NCBI GenBank assembly: GCA_029558535.1
Contig: JAKQEK010000144.1
Coordinates: 1 to 64,000, forward strand
DNA: 64,000 bases
Origin: Bacteroidota bacterium
GTDB taxonomy: Bacteria; Bacteroidota; Bacteroidia; Bacteroidales; ML635J-15
Reading direction: 5' to 3'
Part shown: in pieces, positions 42,180 through 51,116 of the stretch
Numbering within the stretch: position 1 is the stretch's first letter
Layout: each line of letters starts with the position of its first letter
Made by a program: the position numbers and the translations under genes
The notes under the pieces: generated by a model
What the model was told of the DNA's origin: nothing
The model's input: only the letters and a program-made list of their open reading frames with translations
Databases searched by the model: none

Positions 42180-44714
42180 ATGGACATTCAAAAAAATATT
42201 ACAGATTGGTTGAAAACTTTGAAAGGTTGGCAAACAGAATTAGCATATCGAATTCTTACGAAAAAAATTGAAGAAGCTGATTTGTCTTATATTCTTGCAA
42301 TGATGAAATCTAATACAAATTTTGAAGCAAAAGAATTTCCTCATTTTTTAAATTCACAAAATGAAAAACAAATAAAACTATTATCAATTGAGTCTATTCA
42401 AAATATTGAAAGATTAGCTCCGCGAAATTCTTTAAAATTTGAAAAAGATAAAAATTTAGTAGTTATATATGGCTCTAATGGATCGGGAAAATCTGGTTAT
42501 ACAAAAATTATCAAGAAAATTAGTGGAAAACCTCGTGCAATAGATCTAAAATCTAATGTCTTTAGTCCTAATCCAAATGGAAAGTGTGTAGTTAAATATT
42601 CGGTTGATGGTTCCGAAATTGAAGAAGAATGGTATATAAATAGTCCCCAAATTGCAGGTTTAAAAAATATTGATGTTTTTGATACAACAACTGGAAACTG
42701 CTACATTGATGAAGCAAATACTGTTACTTACAAACCAATGTTCATAAAAATATTTATTGCTTTATCACATTACTATTCTAATATTCAAGATAAATTAGAA
42801 CAAGAGAAACTAAAGTTAACTAAATCACTGTCTAATATTCCTAATGAATATTTTGCCACAGAATCTGCTAAATTATATAATGGTTTAAGAAAGGAGCATA
42901 CGGAACAGCAAATTGCTAAAATCTTAATATGGAATGAAGAAAAAGAGAAAACTAGATTAGATATTGAGAATCGGTTGAAAGAAAAAGACCCTGTAAAAAG
43001 TGCAGTTGAAATACAAAAGCGAAAATTAGAGATTGATAAAATCATAAAGGAAATTACAGACGCTTATTTACAAGTAAATATTGATGCGACCAATGAAATA
43101 AATGCATTGAGAGCTAATTCAATTGATAAGCGAAAAATATCTCAAGAAAGCATAAAAATAATTGCTAGTAAATCTGAATTACAAGGTGTTGGAAGTCAGG
43201 TGTGGAAGTCTTTATGGGAAGCAGCTAGAGCTTTTTCAATTCAGGAAGCATATAAAAATGTTGGTTATCCAAATATTGAAGATGAAGCAAAATGTGTATT
43301 GTGTCATCAATCGTTGAATGATGATGCAAAACAAAGATTGTTCTCTTTTGAAAACTTCGTAAAAAGTAAGTTAGAGAATGAAGCTTCCAGAGCTGAAATA
43401 ATGTATTCTGAAAGAATTAGCAAATTGCCTATTGCTTTAAGTAAAGATGTTCTATTAACTAAATGTAATGCTGCTAACCTAAATGAAGATTGGTTAGACT
43501 GTTTTGTTGATATTTGGAAACAAATTGAAAACGCCTCAGATTCAATAAAGAAGGAAATTGAATATACGATTGATGAAAAGTTTATAAAAGATAATGTTGA
43601 CATATTAAGTTCTATTTCAAAGAAATGCGAAGCATCTGTATCACAATTTGAATTAGATGCAAAAAAATTCGACAGAGCAGAAGTATACAAAGGTTTATTA
43701 GAATTGAATGCTCAGAAGTGGTGTTCTGAACAAAAAGAACAAATTCTAAAAGAAATTGATAGATTAAAAAAAGTTGCTGATTTTGATGTTTGGATTTCAC
43801 AATGTAATACGCGTTCTATTACAGCGAAAGCGAGCGAAATTTCTGAAACAGCTCTAACAGAAGAATATATAAAAAGATTTAATTCGGAATTATCCTTTTT
43901 TAATGCAAGTAAAATAAAGGTCGAATTAGTTAAAGAAAGAGCAGTAAAAGGTACGATTACACACTCTCTTAAATTAAAAGGCATTAACGATTACAAACCT
44001 TCTGACATACTAAGTGAAGGTGAACATCGTATAATTGCTCTTGCATCATTCCTTGCTGATGTCACAGGAGGGAATAACAAAAACCCTTTCGTTTTTGATG
44101 ACCCGATTTCTTCACTAGACCAACAATACGAAGAAAAAGTAGTAAAACGTTTAATAGAATTAAGCGAAAATCGGCAAGTAATAGTATTTACACACAGATT
44201 AAGTTTGTTAGGACAACTTAACGAAAATTGCAATTCAAACGTTATTCAAATAATTGGCATAAGAAATGAAAATTGGGGAGCAGGAGAAATTGGAGAAACA
44301 CCTCTTTTCGCGAAGAAGACAATTCCTGCTTTGAACAACATAAAAAATGACAGAATTGCAAAAGCAAGAAAAATCTTTAATGAACAAGGATATGAAGCAT
44401 ATTATCCTTATGGAAAAGCTTTATGTAGTGACATAAGGATATTAGTGGAACGTATAGTTGAACTTGATTTTTTGGCAGATGTCATTCAGAGATATAGACG
44501 AGCTGTAAATACGATGGGGAAAGTTCAACATTTAGCAAAAATTAAAAAAGAAGACTGTGATTTGGTAGATGGTTTTATGACACGTTATTCTTGTTATGAA
44601 CATAGTCAACCCTCAGAAACACCAGTTGAAATTCCTGAACCATCTGAAATAGAAAAAGATGTTGATGATTTATTAAAATGGCTTAGTGAGTTTAATACTA
44701 GAGATCTCAATTAA
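42180..44714 (+). CDS. RloC/PrrC-like ABC-type ATPase with zinc hook
   Basis: An 844-residue SMC-like ATPase: Walker A GSNGSGKS (98-105) near the N-terminus, a long coiled-coil interrupted by a zinc hook CVLC (Cys372/375), then the ABC signature LSEGEHR (611-617), Walker B PFVFDDPISSLD and an H-loop VIVFTHR. The last roughly 110 residues contain R-I-L-V-E and a later His, similar to the RxxxE...H arrangement of PrrC/RloC anticodon nucleases. This predicts an anti-phage ATPase that cleaves tRNA, but the nuclease assignment is tentative. It is a single gene following the CBASS operon, about 200 bp downstream of its last gene. Confidence 0.75.
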   Translation: MDIQKNITDWLKTLKGWQTELAYRILTKKIEEADLSYILAMMKSNTNFEAKEFPHFLNSQNEKQIKLLSIESIQNIERLAPRNSLKFEKDKNLVVIYGSNGSGKSGYTKIIKKISGKPRAIDLKSNVFSPNPNGKCVVKYSVDGSEIEEEWYINSPQIAGLKNIDVFDTTTGNCYIDEANTVTYKPMFIKIFIALSHYYSNIQDKLEQEKLKLTKSLSNIPNEYFATESAKLYNGLRKEHTEQQIAKILIWNEEKEKTRLDIENRLKEKDPVKSAVEIQKRKLEIDKIIKEITDAYLQVNIDATNEINALRANSIDKRKISQESIKIIASKSELQGVGSQVWKSLWEAARAFSIQEAYKNVGYPNIEDEAKCVLCHQSLNDDAKQRLFSFENFVKSKLENEASRAEIMYSERISKLPIALSKDVLLTKCNAANLNEDWLDCFVDIWKQIENASDSIKKEIEYTIDEKFIKDNVDILSSISKKCEASVSQFELDAKKFDRAEVYKGLLELNAQKWCSEQKEQILKEIDRLKKVADFDVWISQCNTRSITAKASEISETALTEEYIKRFNSELSFFNASKIKVELVKERAVKGTITHSLKLKGINDYKPSDILSEGEHRIIALASFLADVTGGNNKNPFVFDDPISSLDQQYEEKVVKRLIELSENRQVIVFTHRLSLLGQLNENCNSNVIQIIGIRNENWGAGEIGETPLFAKKTIPALNNIKNDRIAKARKIFNEQGYEAYYPYGKALCSDIRILVERIVELDFLADVIQRYRRAVNTMGKVQHLAKIKKEDCDLVDGFMTRYSCYEHSQPSETPVEIPEPSEIEKDVDDLLKWLSEFNTRDLN

Positions 44715-44960
44715 ATTGAAAAGAAAAATAAAATTGGCTAACTAGTTTTTAAATATTTGGTTATAATTGGTTAAATTAAACTACTATGAGTTGATGTTTG
44801 TTTAAATGGTGAATACCAAACAACTAAATTGCCAACTTTTCATACTCAATCATCCCCCCCCCTTACCAGAAATCACTCCCCATTACTCCCAAATAACTCC
44901 ATTTAACAGAAAACACTAATTTCACTTACCATATTATTGCATTAAGAATTTAATGCGAAT

Positions 44961-45518
44961 ATGCCAAAGCTGAAACATATTCTTATAGTTGTAGCGGTTA
45001 TTCTGACTTTCGGAATGGCCTGGAAGTTTTTTAAGCGGGTGAAGGACACCGAAAAGCTGAAGCTTGGTGATACTTCGCTGAAAGCGGCAAAGAAACTTGA
45101 AAGTTTTAACGATCTCAAGGATATTTTTATCAATGGATTTCGCATGAAAGGATATATTGAGATCCGCAATTTCTCAGGGAAAGATTACACCCTAAATCAA
45201 CTTAGTTTGGATTGCTATTCACCTAAGAGCCAGAAGCTGGTAGCAGAGCAAACCAATATACTTCCGGGAAGCATAGTCCTAAAAAACAGTCAGGTAACAA
45301 ATATTCCATTAGAGTATAATGTTGACTTGCTAAATTCATTGTCGCTTTTTAAGGAATCGGAAGTAATACCTGCAGATGCAACAGTGTGGCAAGTAGTTTC
45401 AAAACCGGCAACATATTGGTCTGAAATAAACCTAAAAAAGCTAAAAGTAAAACTTATTGGCTTTATCCAGGCAGAGGGAATCACACTTAGTGTTAACGAA
45501 GACTATCTGCTGTTATGA
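44961..45518 (+). CDS. Membrane-anchored beta-domain protein, first gene of virus-like module
   Basis: A 185-residue protein with an N-terminal membrane anchor (HILIVVAVILTFGMAWKFF) and a soluble domain that looks LEA14/WHy-like ('MKGYIEIRNFSGKDYTLNQLSLDCYSPKSQKLV', 'NIPLEYNVDLLN'). It overlaps the next gene by 4 bp (ATGA). The region upstream (44715-44960) has no gene. Function is unknown; it may be a virion membrane protein. Confidence 0.65.
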   Translation: MPKLKHILIVVAVILTFGMAWKFFKRVKDTEKLKLGDTSLKAAKKLESFNDLKDIFINGFRMKGYIEIRNFSGKDYTLNQLSLDCYSPKSQKLVAEQTNILPGSIVLKNSQVTNIPLEYNVDLLNSLSLFKESEVIPADATVWQVVSKPATYWSEINLKKLKVKLIGFIQAEGITLSVNEDYLLL

Positions 45519-47800
45519 GAAATTATGCTGTATCCGGAAAAACAACAACATTGAAAAATTATGCCAATGTGCATGATACAATAGATGCTGCTCGCCGAAT
45601 TGTCAGAGAAAACTATCCGGCAGTTCAGGATCTTGCATATAGTCTTGAGGGAAATAATTGTCAAGAAACATTTCAGAATATCTGGAGTTTTGTCAGGCAA
45701 AATATTAGATATCAAAACGACGAACCCGGCAAAGAACAGCTTCGTACACCTCAAAGAACAGTTCACGACCAGACAGGCGATTGCGATGATATGAGCATTC
45801 TTATTTCAAGCATTTTAACAAATCTTGAATTCAATCACGAACTTGTTGTTGCAGCATATAAAAAAGAAAATCTCTGGCAACATATTTATCCGGTAGCATA
45901 TAGTATCAGAGGCGATAGATATGTAATTGACTGCGTTCCTGAAATTCCACATTTTAATTATGAAGCACAACCGATTAAAAACAAAATAGTAATAAACATG
46001 AATTCTGCCTACGAGAATAATTATTCTGAAACAAGAGGTATTGTAGGCGGACTAAATGACACATATAAAAATCAAATTAATAATATCATGAAATTAGAAC
46101 AATTAGGCTCAGTTTCCGCTGAAATGATCAGCGAGCTCACAGAAGATTTTGACATAAATAATTTGTCAGCAGATTTAAGTGAGGAAGACCAACTGCAAGC
46201 AATACAAGGCATACTTGGTAATGTTGCAATAGTTGGTCCGGAAGACGAATACGACACTGTTATCAGTGGTTCGGAATTACAACAAAACATTATTCTAAAG
46301 CAGTTGATGGAGGCAAAACAAACACTTGAAAAAGAAATAAGCGATCCATCTGAAATGTCACAATTAAACGATAATCAAACAGAATTGGATTTGATTAACG
46401 AAATCATTCTCAACTTTTATGACGAAGAAGAACGTGAGCAAGCTATTCAAAAAGCTATCAGTAAAGGGACGCTTTATAAGAATTTCTACAAGGCTATTCA
46501 GTTTGGTTTTGATGAATCTATCAACGGGCTTTTAGGAGATTCAGATGAAGAGCTATATTATTTGAAAGTACTGTCTGAAAACGGTATGTTAGAAGAGCTT
46601 ATAAGCGATGAATATACTGAGGAAGATCTTGAAGGATTGGCAGCAATTAAGCTTAATAAGAATCCCAAAGCACCGAAATCTGGAGGATTGCTAAAGAAAA
46701 TCGGAAACAAAGTTAAACAAGGCGTTCAGAAGTTTAAGGAAAACAATCCAAAAATTGCCAAAGTAGGACATGCACTTAACAAATACAATCCTGCAACTTT
46801 CACATTACGTAAATCAATGGAAGCATTTCTGAGAGCAAATGTTTTTAATATGGCAGAAAAACTCGCCATTGGTTATGCCAGCGAATCAGAAGCGAAGAAT
46901 CTGGGCTACAGCACAGCCGAATGGAAACAATTTGTGGATGTTAAAAACAAGGCAGAGCAGAAATGGCATTCACTTGGAGGCGACAAAGCTTATTTCAAGC
47001 AAATGGTTATGAATGGTCGTGGAGCAAAAAAAGCAGGATTGAAAGGACAATTAGGCCTTGCTCCGGCAATAATTGCAGCAATAACCAAAGTTTTCGGAGG
47101 CATTATAGAATTGGTTAAAAAACTAAAATTGAGACGAAAAGACGGAAGTATTGTTGATGAGACAAAGGAATTAACAACAACAAATCTAATAACAAATAAA
47201 ACAAAGAGTATGACAACCGGTACAGAAAAAGATGCTTCGGATGGAACAAGTGCTGAAAATTCAGCCAATGTACAAATTGATGAAAAATCAGGTGCAAGTG
47301 TAGAAACACAAACAGACGAAGAAGGTAAAGAGATAAAAGTTTATCGCGATAAAGAAGGAAATGAGATAAGCAGATTTAAGTATTTTCTGATTAAGAACAA
47401 AACTATGATAATCATAGTATCTGTTGTTCTTACAATTGGAATTGCTGCACTTGTAATTTGGAAAGTCCGCCAGAGATCACTACGTGGACTTGGCGAAGTT
47501 GGACTTTCACGAAAACAGGAAAACTTTATCAAGCGAAAAGGTTTAAACAGCAGAGCTTATGCTTCCCTGATAAGAGAAGAAATCAAAAAAGACAAAAAAC
47601 CTTATAATGATGTAAATCGAAAATCATATTACAAAAAGGTTTTCAGTGATGCTTTCAACAGACCATTAAGCACAAAGCAGGTTTCAGCAGCACAGAATTA
47701 TAACCAGATGTATAGCGAAGTAAGGAAACTTGCTAAATCGAAAGGTGGAGGATCTTCAGCCTGGAGAGAAGCTTGGGCAATAGTTAAAAAAAAAAGATAA
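45515..47800 (+). CDS. Large transglutaminase-like protein with C-terminal membrane span
   Basis: A 761-residue protein. Residues 15-140 form a transglutaminase-like domain with a plausible triad: Cys90 in QTGDCDDMS, His123 in WQHIYPVAY and Asp139 in RYVIDC. A long acidic helical stretch follows (about 190-390), then basic helices (400-540), a Thr/Glu-rich linker, one membrane helix near 628-650 (TMIIIVSVVLTIGIAALVIW) and a basic tail. Such proteins occur in phage-like clusters of Bacteroidota; it could be a virion protease/crosslinker or an entry protein. It is the largest gene of the module. Confidence 0.7.
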   Translation: MRNYAVSGKTTTLKNYANVHDTIDAARRIVRENYPAVQDLAYSLEGNNCQETFQNIWSFVRQNIRYQNDEPGKEQLRTPQRTVHDQTGDCDDMSILISSILTNLEFNHELVVAAYKKENLWQHIYPVAYSIRGDRYVIDCVPEIPHFNYEAQPIKNKIVINMNSAYENNYSETRGIVGGLNDTYKNQINNIMKLEQLGSVSAEMISELTEDFDINNLSADLSEEDQLQAIQGILGNVAIVGPEDEYDTVISGSELQQNIILKQLMEAKQTLEKEISDPSEMSQLNDNQTELDLINEIILNFYDEEEREQAIQKAISKGTLYKNFYKAIQFGFDESINGLLGDSDEELYYLKVLSENGMLEELISDEYTEEDLEGLAAIKLNKNPKAPKSGGLLKKIGNKVKQGVQKFKENNPKIAKVGHALNKYNPATFTLRKSMEAFLRANVFNMAEKLAIGYASESEAKNLGYSTAEWKQFVDVKNKAEQKWHSLGGDKAYFKQMVMNGRGAKKAGLKGQLGLAPAIIAAITKVFGGIIELVKKLKLRRKDGSIVDETKELTTTNLITNKTKSMTTGTEKDASDGTSAENSANVQIDEKSGASVETQTDEEGKEIKVYRDKEGNEISRFKYFLIKNKTMIIIVSVVLTIGIAALVIWKVRQRSLRGLGEVGLSRKQENFIKRKGLNSRAYASLIREEIKKDKKPYNDVNRKSYYKKVFSDAFNRPLSTKQVSAAQNYNQMYSEVRKLAKSKGGGSSAWREAWAIVKKKR

Positions 47801-47826
47801 ATGAACCACAACTTCAATTTAACGGT

Positions 47827-48012
47827 ATGTATAAAAAAAGAACAACATCAAAGCCAAAGAAGTACAAAACACTTTCGGGCAGCAAGAAAAACAGTGAAGC
47901 ATCAGCCAGATTTAAGATGATTACAGAAAGGGCAAAAAAGATCAGGCAGTCAAGTCCAAAGATGAAGTGGAAAAACTGTATAAAGCAAGCGTCGAGAGAA
48001 TTGTATAGGTAG
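47827..48012 (+). CDS. Small very basic protein
   Basis: A 61-residue protein, extremely rich in Lys/Arg (MYKKRTTSKPKKYKTLSG ... KMKWKNCIKQASRELYR). It starts 27 bp after the transglutaminase-like gene. Its charge suggests nucleic-acid binding or packaging, as for small basic virion proteins. No family was recognised. Confidence 0.6.
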   Translation: MYKKRTTSKPKKYKTLSGSKKNSEASARFKMITERAKKIRQSSPKMKWKNCIKQASRELYR

Positions 48013-48439
48013 AAGTGCCTAAAGTGTCTAAAGTGCCTAAAGTGCCTAGAGTTCCGAAGAATCCAAAAATCTCAGATTTTTGTAATTCTTCGAGAATCCT
48101 CGAAAAAATATGAAATTGCTTGCAAGATTTCATATTAAACGAGGTTGTGAGAGGAAAAACTGTAATTAGCTAACATAGTTTAAGCAATTTCTGTTTTTTC
48201 GGGATGCCTAGAGTACTTAAGAGGAATGATGATAAAAAAATAAAAAATTGTGAAAATGAAAAGCATGGAGCATGGAGCTCAAATAGCAGTGAGCAGGGCA
48301 TTTGTCCCGATAATAGCATTATGCAAAATCTGCATAAAAAATATGTCAAAATTCTGGACAAATAGCCCCATGCCCCATGCCCCATGCCCCATGCAAAAAT
48401 ATAAATTACTTACTAATGTTTAACTAAATAATTATCAAA
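48013..48439. other. Repeat-rich gap inside the virus-like module
   Basis: It has no gene. It begins with four 9-bp units of GTGCCTAAA type (48015-48050). Several inverted pairs follow (for example TGAAATTGC/GCAAGATTTCA near 48111-48132, AGCTAACATAGTT near 48167), and the gap ends with four perfect CCCCATG units (48366-48393). It interrupts an otherwise gap-free gene cluster and may hold a promoter or an origin. Confidence 0.6.
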
Positions 48440-48643
48440 ATGAGTGAAATGACAAACGAGGAAATTATCCTCAGCGGATTAAGCGGCAATATTGAAGCCG
48501 GAGCTGAAAGCAGAAAAAAAGCTGCACAGTATTCAAAACTTGGAGCTAGCATGTTCAGAAAGCAAATGATCGAAAGAATTCCAAATCTTCCGGCCAACAT
48601 GCAGAAAATGCTAAAAGAAGACAGAGCACAAATTTCCCGATAA
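48440..48643 (+). CDS. Small helical protein, possibly N-terminal part of the next gene
   Basis: A 67-residue helical protein (MSEMTNEEIILSGLSGNIEAG ... MQKMLKEDRAQISR). It ends 10 bp before the annotated start of the next frame. That frame is open upstream into this gene, so the two may be one protein joined by a frameshift. Alone, no function is seen. Confidence 0.55.
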   Translation: MSEMTNEEIILSGLSGNIEAGAESRKKAAQYSKLGASMFRKQMIERIPNLPANMQKMLKEDRAQISR

Positions 48644-48653
48644 GGAATATTTT

Positions 48654-49082
48654 GTGATTCGTGAACTTGCGGGCACCAGTACTGATGTGATTAAGAAAAA
48701 CGAAAAGAGTGAAGCAGGTCTTCGCAATATTGATGATGCCGAGTTGGCAGAAAACCAGTATTTTCTGTTATCTGCAATCAGTTTGCAATATCGCAGTGGC
48801 AACTCAGGACGTTTTGACGAACTGTTCCCTGATTTTCTAGCAAATGCAGTGTTTACATTTAAGATTGCGACACGTGAGATTATGAGTAAAAATCCTGTGG
48901 ATATGTTTCAATCTCCGGTGTTTGGATATAATGTAAACAGAGATTTTGGGGTTATCATTTTAAATAATCCAAAACTAATTGTTCCAAAGAAAACCATCTC
49001 TTTCGACATCGAAGATGCACCGGCAAGCATGAGTGGACAGGTAAAACTGAAACTCATCGGAACAGAGATAAAGAGCTACTAG
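48654..49082 (+). CDS. Beta-rich structural-type protein
   Basis: A 142-residue product if the GTG at 48654 is the start. The frame is open upstream to a TAA at 48612-48614, with coding-like residues (FPDKEYFVIREL) before the GTG and no ATG. The C-terminal half is beta-rich (FGVIILNNPKLIVPKKTISFDIE ... VKLKLIGTEI) and would suit a capsid or spike protein. That role is inferred from context only. Confidence 0.55.
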   Translation: MIRELAGTSTDVIKKNEKSEAGLRNIDDAELAENQYFLLSAISLQYRSGNSGRFDELFPDFLANAVFTFKIATREIMSKNPVDMFQSPVFGYNVNRDFGVIILNNPKLIVPKKTISFDIEDAPASMSGQVKLKLIGTEIKSY

Positions 49083-49143
49083 TAAATGAGGATCCGGGCA
49101 ACCGGACCTCTTTATTGAATTTCAAACTAATAAATTTAATTAA

Positions 49144-49575
49144 ATGAAACCAAGAGAAATAAAATCACTGTCAAAGGAAGACAGACAAGAATTAGCAAAA
49201 GCAATTCGTCAAGATCCTGAGTTATTTAATGCGATAAACGGAATTGGAGGATTAAGCTTAAATTCTCCGTTTGGCTTACTTCAGGGAACAATCACAAAAT
49301 TTGGTGTACCTGTAACAAATGCTATGATTTATATAAAGCTTAGTGCTGAACAAGAAATTAAAGCATTTACTAATCAATATGGCTATTACAAAATGACTCT
49401 TCAGGATGGAGCATATTCTGTAAAAGTAATATACCAAGGAGATTCTACTTCTGTAGAAGTGAAAATCAATAAAGGAAGAACCACAAGTTTTGATTTTGAT
49501 TTTTACAAAGAAAAGCTAGATATAGTAATTGAATCAGAAACAAGCAGTACTGAGCAAGAGATAATCAGCGAATAA
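49144..49575 (+). CDS. Carboxypeptidase-regulatory-like beta-domain protein
   Basis: A 143-residue protein. After a helical N-terminus (KSLSKEDRQELAKAIRQDPELFNAI), residues 45-120 form a carboxypeptidase regulatory-like (transthyretin-type) beta-sandwich: 'LQGTITKFGVPVTNAMIYIKL', 'FTNQYGYYKMTLQDGAYSVKVIYQG'. Such domains decorate surface and virion proteins. It belongs to the co-directional module. Confidence 0.7.
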   Translation: MKPREIKSLSKEDRQELAKAIRQDPELFNAINGIGGLSLNSPFGLLQGTITKFGVPVTNAMIYIKLSAEQEIKAFTNQYGYYKMTLQDGAYSVKVIYQGDSTSVEVKINKGRTTSFDFDFYKEKLDIVIESETSSTEQEIISE

Positions 49576-49591
49576 AAGAAGAGCCAAAAGC

Positions 49592-49834
49592 ATGAGTTTA
49601 ATAAAAAGATATCTAGAAGAGCGTAAAGGAATAGACTCCCTGATGCGTTTGCAGTCGTTGATGACGCTAATTTTTGCATTTATCATCATAACCTGGCAAA
49701 TGATTGAAGGGGAGATCTATTTCAATCTGGATGCACTACTGATAACAGCAGGATTTGCTCCGAAAGCCCTTCAGAAATTTGCTGAAGCAAGTCTTTATAA
49801 AAACAGTAAAAACAAAGGAGAAGAAAATGAATGA
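49592..49834 (+). CDS. Small membrane protein, holin-like
   Basis: An 80-residue protein with one clear hydrophobic helix (LMTLIFAFIIITWQMI) and a second weaker one, then a basic and acidic tail. Size and position, just before a coiled-coil membrane protein and upstream of an amidase, fit a holin. It overlaps the next gene by 8 bp. Confidence 0.55.
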   Translation: MSLIKRYLEERKGIDSLMRLQSLMTLIFAFIIITWQMIEGEIYFNLDALLITAGFAPKALQKFAEASLYKNSKNKGEENE

Positions 49835-50090
49835 CGATAGAATATTTGGAATTATTATCAGTGTACTTTTATCATTAAATGGAGTAACACTCACCTTTTT
49901 TGTTGCAAATGTTCGAGAGCTGAAGAAAATCATCCAGGATCTTGCATTAGCGATAAAAGGAAGTCAAAAAGACATTGAATATCTTAGCAAATCATTACAA
50001 CTGCATGAAAAAGTACTTGAAAAGCACAGCGAAGAAATTGATGAACTCAAAATCAAAGCAGAACAAATCAAAGGAGGAAAAGTAAAATGA
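49827..50090 (+). CDS. Single-span membrane protein with coiled coil
   Basis: An 87-residue protein using the ATG at 49827 (MNDDRIFGIIISVLLSLNGVTLTFFVANV), one N-terminal membrane helix and a coiled coil of about 55 residues. The shape recalls XhlA-type phage lysis proteins. An earlier in-frame ATG at 49755 would overlap the preceding gene deeply and was not chosen. Confidence 0.6.
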   Translation: MNDDRIFGIIISVLLSLNGVTLTFFVANVRELKKIIQDLALAIKGSQKDIEYLSKSLQLHEKVLEKHSEEIDELKIKAEQIKGGKVK

Positions 50091-50488
50091 CAGAATTAAG
50101 TAAGACAAGTTTTATCATTCAATGTATTGATAAAGAGATAAGCTCAAATAAGGTTCACGAACTAAAAGAAGAATTGGACAAAGATTACAAATATGTTGTC
50201 GGCATTGCAATATCAAATGTAAATGCAAGCGAAAATTCGATTCTTGAACAGGTAAAGATCAAGGGCATGGATGTATTACCTGAAAAATTTGAGGCAGCAC
50301 ATATTATGAGTTCCGGAGCCGTTGCACCTAACAAGAGATTTTTCTCCTGGTTTAAACCCGTTCCTGTTTCAGGAGATGAGTTGATAATTCGTTTCTATGA
50401 TCCGGATTGGGCAATAAGTTATAATCTTCAGGTTCAGATACTATTAACAAATAATTTAGAAGAAATTATCAATGTACTCTTTGCATAA
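50087..50488 (+). CDS. Hypothetical beta-rich protein A of the virus-like module
   Basis: A 133-residue soluble protein (MTELSKTSFIIQCIDKEISS...). The pattern of strands in 'YKYVVGIAISNVNASENSILEQVKI' and 'DELIIRFYDPDWAISYNLQVQILLTN' suggests a beta-sandwich. It overlaps the previous gene by 4 bp and the next by 17 bp. It could be a minor capsid or spike protein; no family was recognised. Confidence 0.6.
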   Translation: MTELSKTSFIIQCIDKEISSNKVHELKEELDKDYKYVVGIAISNVNASENSILEQVKIKGMDVLPEKFEAAHIMSSGAVAPNKRFFSWFKPVPVSGDELIIRFYDPDWAISYNLQVQILLTNNLEEIINVLFA

Positions 50489-50777
50489 GATATATGAAGG
50501 AAAACTGCAAAATCAGGGAAGTGAATCTTTTAGGTTCACTATCAAAGATTTTAAGAGAGTACAAGCTGTTTTTTGTTCAGGCGGTGTCAATTTGTCGCTG
50601 GCTTTTGACAATGGAAAGAAAGTTCTGTTGCATGGATTTGAGTTTAGCAAAAACACAGATTGCCCGCCGAACAAAAGACCTGTAATATTTAGCGAAGCAA
50701 TAGAAATGGAAATTATCAGCGGAGTAATTAGCGGAACAATGGGAAAAGATTCATCGGTGTATTTAATACTTGAATAA
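50472..50777 (+). CDS. Hypothetical beta-rich protein B of the virus-like module
   Basis: A 101-residue soluble protein (MYSLHKIYEGKLQNQGSESF...), mostly predicted strands, with two cysteines. It starts inside the end of protein A and stops directly before the next ATG. Function is unknown; it is one of three consecutive small beta-rich proteins. Confidence 0.6.
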   Translation: MYSLHKIYEGKLQNQGSESFRFTIKDFKRVQAVFCSGGVNLSLAFDNGKKVLLHGFEFSKNTDCPPNKRPVIFSEAIEMEIISGVISGTMGKDSSVYLILE

Positions 50778-51116
50778 ATGAGTAATACTGACAGCATATT
50801 AAAAACAATGATAGAAAATGAGCTTGGCGAAAACATGGCTTTTGTACTATCGCATCATCAGGCAGAAAATCCACACAGGATAGAAGTTGCACGTGATGAA
50901 ACAGTTTTTATTCATAAAATCAGCATTGAAGCTTCGATAAATTTTTGGCTAGAGTTTCATTCGGCCACCGAAAGCGGAATTATACAAAGAGATATCAGTT
51001 CAGCACAGAAAATTGATTATGATATTATCAGCAGACATAAGGGAGCAATTAATTTCTCAAAATCACATGCATTTGACTACACAGTTCAATATGTAAAATT
51101 AAAAATAATAAAATAA
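50778..51116 (+). CDS. Hypothetical beta-rich protein C of the virus-like module
   Basis: A 112-residue soluble protein (MSNTDSILKTMIENELGEN...) with a strand-rich centre ('VFIHKISIEASINFWLEFHSAT', 'FDYTVQYVKLKII'). It begins immediately after protein B's stop and overlaps the next gene by one base. No family was recognised. Confidence 0.6.
   Translation: MSNTDSILKTMIENELGENMAFVLSHHQAENPHRIEVARDETVFIHKISIEASINFWLEFHSATESGIIQRDISSAQKIDYDIISRHKGAINFSKSHAFDYTVQYVKLKIIK

Noticed and set aside
48015-48050. Short direct repeats as a CRISPR array
   Set aside because: Units are 9 bp and contiguous with no spacers; no cas gene is nearby.
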